Part shown: one piece after another, positions 19,768 to 28,440 of the stretch
How positions within the stretch are numbered: the stretch's first letter is position 1
Layout: every line of letters starts with the position of its first letter
Assembly (NCBI RefSeq): GCF_020229735.1
Contig: NZ_CP083457.1
Span: forward strand, 1-64,000
DNA from: Deinococcus taeanensis
GTDB taxonomy: Bacteria; Deinococcota; Deinococci; Deinococcales; Deinococcaceae
Length of the DNA: 64,000 bases
Direction of reading: 5' to 3'
The notes under the pieces: model-generated
The model's input: only the letters and a program-made list of their open reading frames with translations
Told to the model about the DNA's origin: nothing
Database searches by the model: none
Position numbers and translations under genes: made by a program

Positions 19768-20610
19768 AAGAAGGCGACCCGAAGGCCGCCTTGATTTCTT
19801 AAATATAGAGCGGTATTCAGGGCCTGTCAACCTTATCCACCGGGTGGTCATGGATTTCTGAGCATGACGGGTGTGAAATGAAGCAAGAACGGTCTGGAGT
19901 GTCCGCAGTGCGGCGCCGTCCGCATCGTCAAAAACGGTCACGCTCACACAGGTAAGCAGCGGTAACTGTGTCGGTGCCGCCACCAGTTCACCCTGCAGCC
20001 CGGTTGGCATCGGGTTTCCGCTGAAATCATCGCTCTGGCTGAGCGGTTGTTGACCGAACGGATCTCCCACCGAGGGATTTGTCGAGTCACCGGCGTGAGC
20101 CGCTCGTGGTTCCGTCCGCATCTTAAACAGTCGACTGGCAGCGTCCTCCACGAATCTGATGACCCGCTGTCCCTAGCAAAAATAGCCTGAGCATTCCAGC
20201 ACCCTTGGAGAGGGTGCTGGAATGCGACGAATGATGCACGTTCGTGAGCAGCCATCAACGACCCCTCTGGATCTGGCTGGCGACGGAGCGGGACACTCGA
20301 CTGATCGTCGGGTGCTTCCTCGGTCCCCGTGACACCTTGGGCGCGGACGGGCTGTGGCATAGCCTGGAATATCCTGACCTGGACGTGGTCTGTATGACAG
20401 ACCGCCTGGCCGCCTACAAAAGTGTCGTGTTTGGGAAGTTGCACCGCTTCGGTGGGACGCAGTATGTTGAGCGTTTCAACGCCACGTTGCGCGCCCGCCT
20501 GGCCCATCTGGTGCGCCGTTCCCTGGCCTTCAGTCGTCGCCAGTCGCATCTGGAGACCGTCGTCTGGTTCTTCATCCACCAGGACAACGCGTCATTCCCT
20601 TGAACCCTCT
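19768..20610 (+). mobile_element. Degenerate IS1-family element, copy A
   Basis: Remnant with the two-gene layout of IS1. The zinc-finger InsA frame begins at 19885, where the expected ATG is AAG, reads LECPQCGAVRIVKNGH, and has an in-frame TAA at 19963. The DDE InsB frame follows. The left edge shares about 200 bases with copy B, starting at a hairpin AGGCGACCCGAAGGCCGCCT near 19770. A diffuse inverted repeat (GTCAA..TAT.CA.CGGG against the right end near 20600) marks the termini. It is not autonomous. Boundaries are approximate. Confidence 0.7.
20193..20603 (+). pseudogene. IS1-type InsB transposase remnant
   Basis: The C-terminal DDE half of an IS1 transposase: LWIWLATERDTRLIVG, MTDRLAAYKSV, and the final catalytic region YVERFNATLRARLAHLVRRSLAFSR. 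Upstream, the conserved start of InsB reads LECDE, then a TGA at 20232, then CTFV, so the first motif is broken by a nonsense codon. The frame from GTG 20244 stays open for 119 residues but lacks the N-terminus. Confidence 0.75.
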
Positions 20611-20677
20611 ACGCACCCGATTCCTGAGCCTGCGTATTTGAGCCACATTCTGTTGCCTTCTGTGGTCTGCTACGGCT

Positions 20678-20998
20678 GTGTCCACCTCTACGGCGAATGT
20701 AGGCAGCTCAGCGGTCTTTGCTTTGATTCTTCTAGCTGCTGGGGGCGTTCTTGCCTTCGGCATCTGGCGGGGACGCTCTGACCTGGGTCAGCGGGGATTC
20801 ATAGGCGTGATTCTGAGCAGCTTGGCCACGGCGTTGATAGGAGTTTTCCTTGTTCTAGGGGGGTTAAACAGAGAGATGAACGGGATATTGAAGTTCGTGC
20901 TTAGTGGTGCACTGCTGAGTTATGTGGCTGGTGCCCTGCCGCTATGGGTTGCCGGCAACTGGTTCCGAGTCATCAAGGAATCGACTGAGCGGCAGTGA
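20678..20998 (+). CDS. Small integral membrane protein
   Basis: 106 residues from GTG 20678. Three hydrophobic segments are predicted (about 10-27, 41-61 and 72-93), with short charged loops (WRGRSDLGQRG and GLNREMNG) and a charged C-terminus. The family is not recognised. GC is somewhat lower than in the surrounding genes. It sits between two IS1 remnants, suggesting acquired or rearranged DNA. The ribosome site is weak. Confidence 0.55.
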   Translation: MSTSTANVGSSAVFALILLAAGGVLAFGIWRGRSDLGQRGFIGVILSSLATALIGVFLVLGGLNREMNGILKFVLSGALLSYVAGALPLWVAGNWFRVIKESTERQ

Positions 20999-21142
20999 AC
21001 GGTTGGTGACCTGTTGTACCCCGCAGAAGAAGTCTGAGATGCGCCGGTACAGTCGGGATTAAGTTTAGGCTTCGGCTGCGAAGCTTCATTGTCGTTGATA
21101 AACAGTCTTACACCCGGGTCCTGCAACTGGCCACAGCAAACA

Positions 21143-21362
21143 AAAGAGGCGACCCGAAGGCCGCCTTGATTTCTTGAATATAGCGTCGAATGCAGGCTAG
21201 GTCAAGGGTATACATCGGGTGATCGTAAATTTTTGAGCGTGACAGGTGTGGAATGAAGCATGAACGGTATCGAGTGTCCGCAGTGCGACGCCGTCCGCAT
21301 CGTCAAAAACGGCCATACCCAGAGGGGCAGGCAACGCCACTTGTGTCGGGCGTGTGGCTTCC
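21143..21362 (+). mobile_element. Truncated IS1-family left end, copy B
   Basis: A second copy of the IS1 left end, aligned with copy A through the hairpin AGGCGACCCGAAGGCCGCCT, the TIR region GGTCAAGGGTATACATCGGG, and the start of InsA (ATG 21260, MNGIECPQCDAVRIVKNGH, with CxxC...CRACG zinc ligands). Similarity ends abruptly near 21362. The rest of the element is absent. Confidence 0.65.
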
Positions 21363-21689
21363 CAAAGTTCAGGATTGAACCCCCGGGAACGCGAAGGGCA
21401 CCTGTTGGACGCGGCCGTACTGGTTGTTCCCAAAACCGGCCACAGTGAATGACTTCTCACGGGGAGGGTGCTGCAGGCAGCCGCTGATCAGAATTTTTGC
21501 GCTTATGGATTTAATGGCCACTTCACAGCCGCGCGTTTGGCTTTCTTCTCCGCGCTCAGGCGCGCTCGTCGCGGCAGGTGCGCTATGGTGGTCGTCTATG
21601 CCGTTGCCCGCCAGCGACACCGCTGAACCTCCCAGTTCGGCCCACCGCCCAGCGCCCGTAAATAGGGCCACGGGGCTGGGTGGTGCGCT
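21363..21689. other. Gap upstream of the CorC/HlyC pair
   Basis: 327 bases between the IS1 fragment and the first transporter-like gene. No gene is supported. A promoter for the pair should be here but none is obvious. Confidence 0.4.
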
Positions 21690-23003
21690 CTGACGGCCCT
21701 CCTGCCCCTTCTGATCATCCTGCTGCTGGTCGCCGTCAATGCTCTTTACGTCGCTGCCGAGTTCGCCACGGTCGGCGCGAGACGCTCCCGCGTGCAGGAA
21801 GCCTCCGAAAATGGGAACCGCGCGGCCGCGGACCTGCTGGAGATCCTGAAAGACCCAGGGCGCCTGGACACCTACATTGCCGCGTGCCAGATCGGCATTA
21901 CCCTGAGCAGCCTGGTTGCGGGCGCGTACGGTCAGGCCCGGCTCATCCCTCTGCTCACCCCCGTGGTCGGCCCAGTGGGTGGTCCGGTCCTCGCGACCAT
22001 CCTGGTGCTGACGTTGATTACGGCCTTGCAGGTGGTGCTCGGAGAGCTGCTGCCCAAAACGGTGGCGCTGCGTTACCCCGAGCGGCTGGCCGTGGCTGCT
22101 CTGCGGCCCATGCAGTTCAGTCTGCTTGTTTTTCGGCCCCTGATCAGCCTCTTCAACGGCTCGGCCTTTGCCCTGATGCGGGTCTTGAACCTCCGGGTGG
22201 ATTACAGCCACGCGCACGTTCACTCGCCTGAGGAACTCGAGGACCTGTACCGCGAGAGTGCCCGCGGAGGCCTGATTGACGCCAGTGAGCGGGCCATGGT
22301 TGCGGGGGTGCTGAACGTCGAGGACCGGGTGGTGCGGGAGATCATGACCCCGCGTACGAAACTCGTCAGCGTGCCTGGGCACCTTACCGTGCACGAGGCC
22401 CTCAGGCGCCTGGCAAACACGCCGTACACCCGTTTCCCGGTGACGGGTGAAACGCCTGACGATGTGATCGGCATCATTCACCTGCGGCAACTCTTCCTGA
22501 CGGGTGAAACCCAGCCGGGCCGGCGGGTGAGCGAGGTGGCCCGTGCGCCGCTGATTGTGGCGGAAAGTATGGCTGTCCCGGACCTCTGGAGGCGCCTGCG
22601 GGAAGCGTCGCGGCACGCCGCCATCGCTGTCGATGAGTACGGCAGCGTGGCGGGGATGGCGACCCTGGAAGACGCCCTTGAGGAGATCTTTGGGGAAATG
22701 CAGGACGAGTTCGACCGGGAGGAGGAGCCCCTGACGGTCGATGGTGACCGGGTGACGGTGCGTGGGGACGTGCGGATTGATCAGCTCAATGACCGCTTCG
22801 AACTGGACCTGCCTGCGGACGAGGTGGATACCGTCAGCGGTCTGATCTGGCATGAACTCGGCCGGCTGCCCATGGTGGCCGATGAGGTGAGCGTCGGTGA
22901 AGTGATCGTGCGGGTTGAGGCGATGGACCGCCGCGCAGTGCAGCGGGCGAGTTTCACGCTGCCCCGCGGCACGGTGGACGGGGACACCGGGCGGACCATC
23001 TGA
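21690..23003 (+). CDS. CorC/HlyC-family (CNNM-type) membrane protein, first of a pair
   Basis: About 437 residues if it starts at CTG 21690 with GGTGG just upstream. The first membrane helix (LLPLLIILLLVAVNALYVAAEF) is encoded before the first canonical start (GTG 21792), and no in-frame ATG/GTG/TTG exists after the TAG at 21663. DUF21 membrane domain is residues 1-190. Two CBS domains follow (MTPRTKLVSVP; AIAVDEYGSVAGMATLEDALEEIFGE) and then a CorC_HlyC transporter-associated domain. Members are linked to Mg2+/Co2+ efflux and inner-membrane ion homeostasis. TGATG joins it to the next gene. The start is the main uncertainty. Confidence 0.85.
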   Translation: MTALLPLLIILLLVAVNALYVAAEFATVGARRSRVQEASENGNRAAADLLEILKDPGRLDTYIAACQIGITLSSLVAGAYGQARLIPLLTPVVGPVGGPVLATILVLTLITALQVVLGELLPKTVALRYPERLAVAALRPMQFSLLVFRPLISLFNGSAFALMRVLNLRVDYSHAHVHSPEELEDLYRESARGGLIDASERAMVAGVLNVEDRVVREIMTPRTKLVSVPGHLTVHEALRRLANTPYTRFPVTGETPDDVIGIIHLRQLFLTGETQPGRRVSEVARAPLIVAESMAVPDLWRRLREASRHAAIAVDEYGSVAGMATLEDALEEIFGEMQDEFDREEEPLTVDGDRVTVRGDVRIDQLNDRFELDLPADEVDTVSGLIWHELGRLPMVADEVSVGEVIVRVEAMDRRAVQRASFTLPRGTVDGDTGRTI

Positions 23004-24343
23004 TGCTGGGCACGGCCTTTTCCACCGTGGTGATCATCGTTCTGGTGGTGCTCAACGGCCTGTTCGTCGCTGCTGAATTCGCCCTGGTGGCGTCCCGGCG
23101 GTCCCGGCTGAGCGCGCTGGCGACGGCGGGCAATCCGGCGGCCCGCTGGCTGGCGGCCGTGTTCGATGATGAGACTGGAAAGGACCGCTACGTCGCCGCC
23201 GCGCAGCTGGGGATCACCCTCGCTTCGGTCGGGCTGGGCATGTACGGGGAACCCGCGATTGCCGGGTGGCTGGATGGGCCGTTCGAGGAAGCTGGGCTGT
23301 CTCACGCGGCGGCGCACACACTGGCGTTCATTCTCGCCTTGAGTCTGGTGACCTTCATGCACGTGGTGTTTGGGGAGATGATCCCGAAAGCGCTGGCCTT
23401 GCAGGCTCCGGAAACGGTCAGCCTGCAGGTGAATCCGCTGATGCGGGCCGTTGGCTTTCTTTTCCGGCCGCTGATCCTGTTGCTCAGTATCCTGGCGCTC
23501 GGGCTGATGCGCGTTCTGCGGATCCGGGAACCGGGAAAGAACACGTTTCTGTACACCAGCAAGGAACTCAGCATCGTTACGGATGAGAGTGCGGACAGTG
23601 GGCAGTTGGGGCAGGTGCAGCGCGACCTGATTCAGAACATCTTCGCGCTCGAGGACCGCACGGCTGCAGACCTGATGACGCCCCGGCGCAGCCTGGAGGC
23701 GCTGTCGATCCGCGCCTCGCCTGAGGAGGTCACCCGGCGGATTGCCGCTTCGCCGCGCAGCCGGTACCCGGTGTTTGAGGAGAACCTTGATGAGATCATC
23801 GGGGTGCTGCACGTCAAGGATTTCATCCGGGCGCGCGTGTCGGGTGGGTCCCCTCAACTGGACCGGCTGGTGCGGCCGTTACCGAGCGTCGCGGCGTCCT
23901 CAACGGCTGAGCATCTGCTGGCCCTGTTCAAGCGCAAACGCCTGCACGCGGCCCTGGTGGTGGATGCCTCCGGAGGCACCCTGGGGTTCGTGACCATGGA
24001 TGACCTGATCGAGGATGTGATGGAGGAAGAGGAGGCGGGGACCTCCGGTTGGGTGCAGGTGAATGCGGACGGTTCCCTGACGGTGGACGGTCAGGTCACC
24101 CTCAGCGAACTGCGGGAGGACCATGGCCTGAACCTGCACAGTGAAGACGCGATGACCGCTGCGGAGCTGCTGTTGGGCGAGTACGGAACGGTCCCGGCCC
24201 CAGGTATCACGGTGAACGTGCAGGGCCATGACCTGACGGCAGAGGAAGTGCTTGGCCTCAAAATCACGCGCGTCCGGGTGAGGGCCGTGCCAGCCCATCA
24301 GCGGCCCGAACAGGAGCCGTCGAGCCCGTCGGTCCAGGAGTGA
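23003..24343 (+). CDS. CorC/HlyC-family (CNNM-type) membrane protein, second of a pair
   Basis: 446 residues from ATG 23003, overlapping the previous stop by one base. The DUF21 membrane domain (IIVLVVLNGLFVAAEFALV, LGITLASVGLGMYGEPA, MHVVFGEMIPKALAL) is followed by paired CBS domains (LMTPRRSLEALS, FEENLDEIIGVLHVKDF, LVVDASGGTLGFVTMDDLIEDVM) and a CorC_HlyC domain (VNADGSLTVDGQVTLSEL). The two genes are paralogs and probably form a heteromeric or duplicated ion-handling unit in the inner membrane (inference). Confidence 0.92.
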   Translation: MLGTAFSTVVIIVLVVLNGLFVAAEFALVASRRSRLSALATAGNPAARWLAAVFDDETGKDRYVAAAQLGITLASVGLGMYGEPAIAGWLDGPFEEAGLSHAAAHTLAFILALSLVTFMHVVFGEMIPKALALQAPETVSLQVNPLMRAVGFLFRPLILLLSILALGLMRVLRIREPGKNTFLYTSKELSIVTDESADSGQLGQVQRDLIQNIFALEDRTAADLMTPRRSLEALSIRASPEEVTRRIAASPRSRYPVFEENLDEIIGVLHVKDFIRARVSGGSPQLDRLVRPLPSVAASSTAEHLLALFKRKRLHAALVVDASGGTLGFVTMDDLIEDVMEEEEAGTSGWVQVNADGSLTVDGQVTLSELREDHGLNLHSEDAMTAAELLLGEYGTVPAPGITVNVQGHDLTAEEVLGLKITRVRVRAVPAHQRPEQEPSSPSVQE

Positions 24344-24518
24344 CGTCCGGGGTGCACGCGGGGGGCACGGCACGGAGGAGGCGCAGGTCAACGTGCGAAC
24401 AGGCGGATTGTCGCCTCACATCGGCGCTTCCGGGGCCCCGGGCAGACGCGGACCGGTCGCCGGTGAAAGGAAAACCAGGCAAAGGGGCGTTCGAGCGTCC
24501 CGTGTCCGGGATTTCCCT

Positions 24519-24632
24519 TATTGATCACGGCGTGGCTTTGTATCGGTTGCCGCCGGACTTCAGGTGTCTGGGTGAGCTTGATCGCCGACGGGGCTGGACG
24601 GGAGCAAGGCGAACCTGTGCCGTTATCAATAA
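24519..24632. repeat. 114-bp inverted repeat, left arm
   Basis: TATTGATCACGGCG through TATCAATAA at 24519-24632 is the reverse complement of 25361-25474 with about six mismatches. The right arm encodes the C-terminus of an IS4-type transposase, so the left arm is a second, inverted 3' end of the same insertion sequence. Confidence 0.85.
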
Positions 24633-24967
24633 AGCTAAAGCAGCTGTGATTAGCCTGGCCAAGCTGGCAAGGGCAAGAAGATATCGCCGCAGCATCAGAA
24701 GCACTGAGATCCGACTCGCAACAGCCTGAGGCGCGGCTGCACGAAACCGCTTAGGCCGCCGACATTTGGGTCGCCTTCTTTGTTACGCCGTGGCCAAGTG
24801 CAGGCACTCCCTATACACCTGTCTATCAGGGATGAGTCCGCTTTTGGCCGCTCCATCCGCTTACCCTATCCAGCCGTGCCAAGTCGGCTAATAACTTCAG
24901 GCCTCTGCGTTGTTACAGGTCTTGATCGGGGTTCGCTAGTGGTACCGACCCCTGATGGTCTTACAGC
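24633..24967. other. IS-scar region without intact genes
   Basis: Sequence between the left repeat arm and the transposase fragment. It has mixed composition and stop-rich frames. GGGTCGCCTTCTTT at about 24764 is the reverse complement of the hairpin edge seen left of the IS1 remnants. Confidence 0.4.
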
Positions 24968-25468
24968 GTGCCCCTCGGGGTCTGCGCGGTGCGGGTGTAT
25001 GTCGCGACCCTGGAACAGGGTCGTCACGCCATGGTCGCGTACGCACAGCGTTGGAAAATTGAATTGCTTTTCAAATACTGGAAAAGTTCAGGCTTCGAAT
25101 GGGAGGCGACCCACCTCGTCCACACGGACCGGATCAACACCCTGCTCTGCGTCGTGTCCATCGCATCCGTCTGGGCCTGGCACGTGGGGGCCATTGAGCA
25201 TGAGCAAGCACCCATCCGGGTGCTCGCTCATGGCCGACTCGCGATCTCCATCGTTCGGTACGGCCTCAATATCCTCAAGCCAGCGTTCGTCAATCTGCTG
25301 TGGAACCCCGCCCCCTTTGCTCCGCATCTTCCACCACTGCGCCCAGAAACGGTCACCTACTTATTGATAACGGCACAGGTTCGCCTTGCTCCCGCCCAGA
25401 CCCGTCGGCGATCAAGCTCACCTAGACACCTGAAGTCTGACGGCAACCGATACAAAGCTACGCCGTGA
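24968..25468 (+). pseudogene. C-terminal fragment of an IS4-family transposase
   Basis: 166 residues. They contain the IS4 signature Y-x2-R-x3-E-x6-K as YAQRWKIELLFKYWK, followed by RINTLLCVVSIASVWAW. The N-terminal DDE portion (first two aspartates) is missing, so the gene is inactive. The 3' end lies inside the right 114-bp repeat arm. Confidence 0.8.
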
Positions 25469-25474
25469 TCAATA
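25361..25474. repeat. 114-bp inverted repeat, right arm
   Basis: Partner of 24519-24632. Its outer end CGCCGTGATCAATA (25461-25474) is identical to the outer end of the IS630 element at 32190-32203 and marks the left border of the low-GC island. Confidence 0.85.
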
Positions 25475-25492
25475 GCTCAGCGACACGGTATT

Positions 25493-26191
25493 TTATTTGC
25501 TAATGTGACTCCTCTCGCTTGTTATAACTCCATTGGTTAACACAACGTGGTTTTTGGCACATGATGCGGTGTCCTCATCATGAGTGACCATCAAGACAGT
25601 CCCACCCTGCTTGTTAAATTCACTGACAATAGACATTACAATTTCACGATTGAAGGCATCTAAGTTTCCAGTGGGCTCGTCCATAAGTAGTAGATCTGGC
25701 GATTTTACAATGGCTCGGCAGAGAGCGACGCGTTGCATTTCACCGCCTGATAGCTCGGCAGGATAATGTAATCCACGGTTTGATAGATCAACCTTTTCGA
25801 GAATTTGTTTAGTCTTAGTCAAATTGTTTACTGACTTACCGTGAGATATTTCAAGTGCTAAAATTATATTCTCAAACACGGTCATGCTTTTAACGAGCCG
25901 AAAGTCTTGGAAAAGGAATCCTATTTGTTTAGCACGTATCTTGCTTTGAGTTGAATCACTGAGTCTACCGACTAATTTCCCATCAAAAGCAATTTCCCCA
26001 GTTGAGGGACAGTCCATTAATCCTATGAGGCTCAAAAGAGTGCTTTTTCCAGAACCCGACGAACCTCGAATAGAAGTAAAAGTTCCGCTCTTGAATAGCC
26101 AAGTGCAGTCTTTGATAATTTGAATCTCCTTCGGATTCTTACTAGTGCCAAGATAATAATTATATCCTAGCTGATCAATATTTATTTCCAT
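25493..26191 (-). CDS. ABC transporter ATPase (MacB/LolD type) of the low-GC peptide cassette
   Basis: 232 residues, a complete nucleotide-binding domain: Walker A GSSGSGKST (43-51), Q-loop FLFQDFRLV, signature LSGGEMQRVA, Walker B LLLMDEPTGNLD and H-loop VTHDE. The Q-loop and D-loop style are of the LolD/MacB/FtsE group that drives mechanotransmission permeases rather than channel exporters. It overlaps the end of the permease gene by 10 bases and is the last gene of the - strand operon. It energises the permease at 26182-28344. The closest known arrangement is the ATPase of lactococcin-972-type bacteriocin loci (family knowledge; not searched). Local GC is about 40%, far below the neighbours. 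Confidence 0.9.
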   Translation of the reverse strand: MEINIDQLGYNYYLGTSKNPKEIQIIKDCTWLFKSGTFTSIRGSSGSGKSTLLSLIGLMDCPSTGEIAFDGKLVGRLSDSTQSKIRAKQIGFLFQDFRLVKSMTVFENIILALEISHGKSVNNLTKTKQILEKVDLSNRGLHYPAELSGGEMQRVALCRAIVKSPDLLLMDEPTGNLDAFNREIVMSIVSEFNKQGGTVLMVTHDEDTASCAKNHVVLTNGVITSERSHISK

Positions 26192-28344
26192 TGGGGCTCC
26201 CTATTAGATTGATTGATTGTTTTCTGATACACGGTGCTAAGCGAAAGATTTATTACAATAAGATATGTAAAGATTACAATTAGAGCAAGTATAGCTACAC
26301 TGAAAATAAATATTATATTATTCAGACCACCTATCAAAAGAAATACTATGGTCAGAAAGAAGCAAGGAGTAAAAATCCATGGAAGATCTTGTTTGTAGAA
26401 TCTAACAAGAGTCTTGCTTTTGGACATACCTAACGTCCTATATATATTTATTTCCTCAGTCATTAAGCTGAATCTTTCCCGGGAGAGTATATAGAACATG
26501 AGGCATGATATAATGATGCTGGCAACTAAGAAAGCTGACACTTTCAAAAGCGCCCGTTTCATGTTATCGGATATATTTTTGGCATATGAAGTCGGAGTGT
26601 AAATCTCTATATTTTTTCTTCCAGTCCGCAGTGCAACCGAGTCAATAATCTCAGGAGAAGAGTCTGCACTTGATTCCCTAATGAAGATTCCAGAATTACC
26701 AAAAGGAGAGAGGTATAGTTTCTGATTTGTGCTTGAATCATTGTATAACCCTCTATCTTGCATTGGAATAAATAGATATGATTCATAAAAATTTATGCCA
26801 GAAAATAATTTGATACTCGAATGAGCTGGCAGTTCTATTATTCCCACTATTTTATAACCGAAATTTAACGAAAAACCGATTTTAATATTGATCCCTAGTT
26901 TTTTTAATCTATTGATTCCAGCAGATGAAATTACTGCTTCTTTTGAATTATTTTTAGGCCATCTGCCTTCAGACAGCTTAAGACCGAGCAGCGACGCTTC
27001 TGATGGTATAAAGCTAGAGTGACGGTCTAGATCGTTAGGAATCATGTCATCCATATCTGCTGGCCATAGCGATGTGTCAGACCAGTTGAATGCGGTGCAA
27101 GACACGGCTTTTGGGCAGTCAATCGTGTTAATTGCCTTATTAGAAATATTCGAATTGAGTATTACTAGTGTGTCAATTCCTAAGTCCTCTGTTATTTTTT
27201 GTTGGTCTGTCCAGAGCCTATAAGAAAAATTGATGATATATGGGACGCCAATACATATAACAGTGGAGACAATTAAAATAATAGAATTATATATTTTTTT
27301 ATCTCTTAGGTCTATCGAATTGCTTTGTCTACCAATCCCTGTGCCAGATTTTACAAAAATGGATGTTATTACCAAAGCTGCTAAAAACAATGATACGAAA
27401 TATATGTAAATGACATAATAGCCTGCAGCAGTGATTAAATCACTCGTGATTAATAGAGTGATTGCGATTGACATAACGTAGCCGTAAATCCAATATTTTA
27501 TGCATGCAGTGAGCCACATCTTCCGGAAATCAGCTTTACTTTTTCCAAGCATCCGATATATTTCTAACATATTCCTTTGTCTAAGCCAAGACGTATGAAC
27601 AAGAGAAAAGATCATTATAAGTGAAATCGCAATTAGAAATATTCCTCCATTCCTTTCTACTCTGTGACGAGCATTCTGTGTATAGAAAACAGATTTCGAG
27701 GTAAAGTCTGACATATTCATCGTCTCAAAATCAATCCCATATATGCTTTCTAATGAATTCTGAATTAATGATATTTTCGCTGCATCTCGTGTAATGGCGA
27801 AATAGGTTGGATAATCATTTAGCGATATCTTGCTTATTTTATCAACAATGATCAAGGACGATGGCTTTATATTTACGGGTAGCCAATCAGTTGTAATCTT
27901 TCCCGTAACAATCATATCTTTGCCCGAGTAATTCACCTTGTTTCCAACGTTTATCCAACTTCCATTAATAGAGAGTACCTCTTTAGCAAATTTTGGAGAT
28001 CTGCCATGTACTAGGCTGGCGATCCCACATTTGTAAATATTTTTGGATACCTTCATGATTGGTAGATTTCGATATGATGTAACCTGTGCACCCCAGTAAC
28101 CTAGTAGTCCTGTATCTTCCAAATATTGTAGCTTATTAAGCTCTATTCTTCGTAAATCGTTAGGTATCTCGGGCGCATTTGCAATCATCTGCTGCTTAGA
28201 GCTAAAAATAATTATATCTTTAGGATATCCTTTGGATTTCTCTATTTCTTGTTTTATTTTCAAAGGCTGTACAAAAGAAATCGCTGTAAGCAAGCTAATC
28301 AGTAAAATCATTATATTACTATATATATAACTCTTATGTATCAC
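26182..28344 (-). CDS. Two-domain FtsX-like ABC permease, possibly bacteriocin export/immunity type
   Basis: 720 residues from GTG 28344, with GGAGG upstream. There is an N-terminal membrane helix (about 8-25), an extracytoplasmic domain to about 230, and then helices near 235-255, 285-305 and 312-335. A further helix lies near 355, followed by a second extracytoplasmic domain (380-620) and three C-terminal helices. Two FtsX-type coupling segments are visible: EIYRMLGKSKADF and NIYRTLGMSKSKT. This fits a fused pair of MacB/FtsX half-permeases, as in the 'bacteriocin-associated integral membrane protein' group. GC is about 36%. It is translationally linked to the ATPase and separated from the peptide gene by a hairpin. 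Substrate is presumably the Cys-rich peptide or its toxicity target (inference). Confidence 0.85.
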   Translation of the reverse strand: MIHKSYIYSNIMILLISLLTAISFVQPLKIKQEIEKSKGYPKDIIIFSSKQQMIANAPEIPNDLRRIELNKLQYLEDTGLLGYWGAQVTSYRNLPIMKVSKNIYKCGIASLVHGRSPKFAKEVLSINGSWINVGNKVNYSGKDMIVTGKITTDWLPVNIKPSSLIIVDKISKISLNDYPTYFAITRDAAKISLIQNSLESIYGIDFETMNMSDFTSKSVFYTQNARHRVERNGGIFLIAISLIMIFSLVHTSWLRQRNMLEIYRMLGKSKADFRKMWLTACIKYWIYGYVMSIAITLLITSDLITAAGYYVIYIYFVSLFLAALVITSIFVKSGTGIGRQSNSIDLRDKKIYNSIILIVSTVICIGVPYIINFSYRLWTDQQKITEDLGIDTLVILNSNISNKAINTIDCPKAVSCTAFNWSDTSLWPADMDDMIPNDLDRHSSFIPSEASLLGLKLSEGRWPKNNSKEAVISSAGINRLKKLGINIKIGFSLNFGYKIVGIIELPAHSSIKLFSGINFYESYLFIPMQDRGLYNDSSTNQKLYLSPFGNSGIFIRESSADSSPEIIDSVALRTGRKNIEIYTPTSYAKNISDNMKRALLKVSAFLVASIIISCLMFYILSRERFSLMTEEINIYRTLGMSKSKTLVRFYKQDLPWIFTPCFFLTIVFLLIGGLNNIIFIFSVAILALIVIFTYLIVINLSLSTVYQKTINQSNREPQWK

Positions 28345-28362
28345 TGTCGCCTCCGAATTGTT

Positions 28363-28391
28363 ACAGCCTTATCCAGAAAGGATAAGGCTGT
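28363..28391 (-). terminator. 12-bp hairpin between peptide gene and permease gene
   Basis: ACAGCCTTATCC (28363-28374) and GGATAAGGCTGT (28380-28391) pair perfectly around a 5-base loop. The hairpin lies after the peptide stop and just before the permease ribosome site. With no long T-tract on the - strand it may act as a partial terminator or an mRNA-stabilising/processing element giving more peptide than transporter. Confidence 0.7.
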
Positions 28392-28440
28392 ACCTCTCAA
28401 CTCTCCGTTAATATTTAATTACTTACTTCGGCTTATTGAT

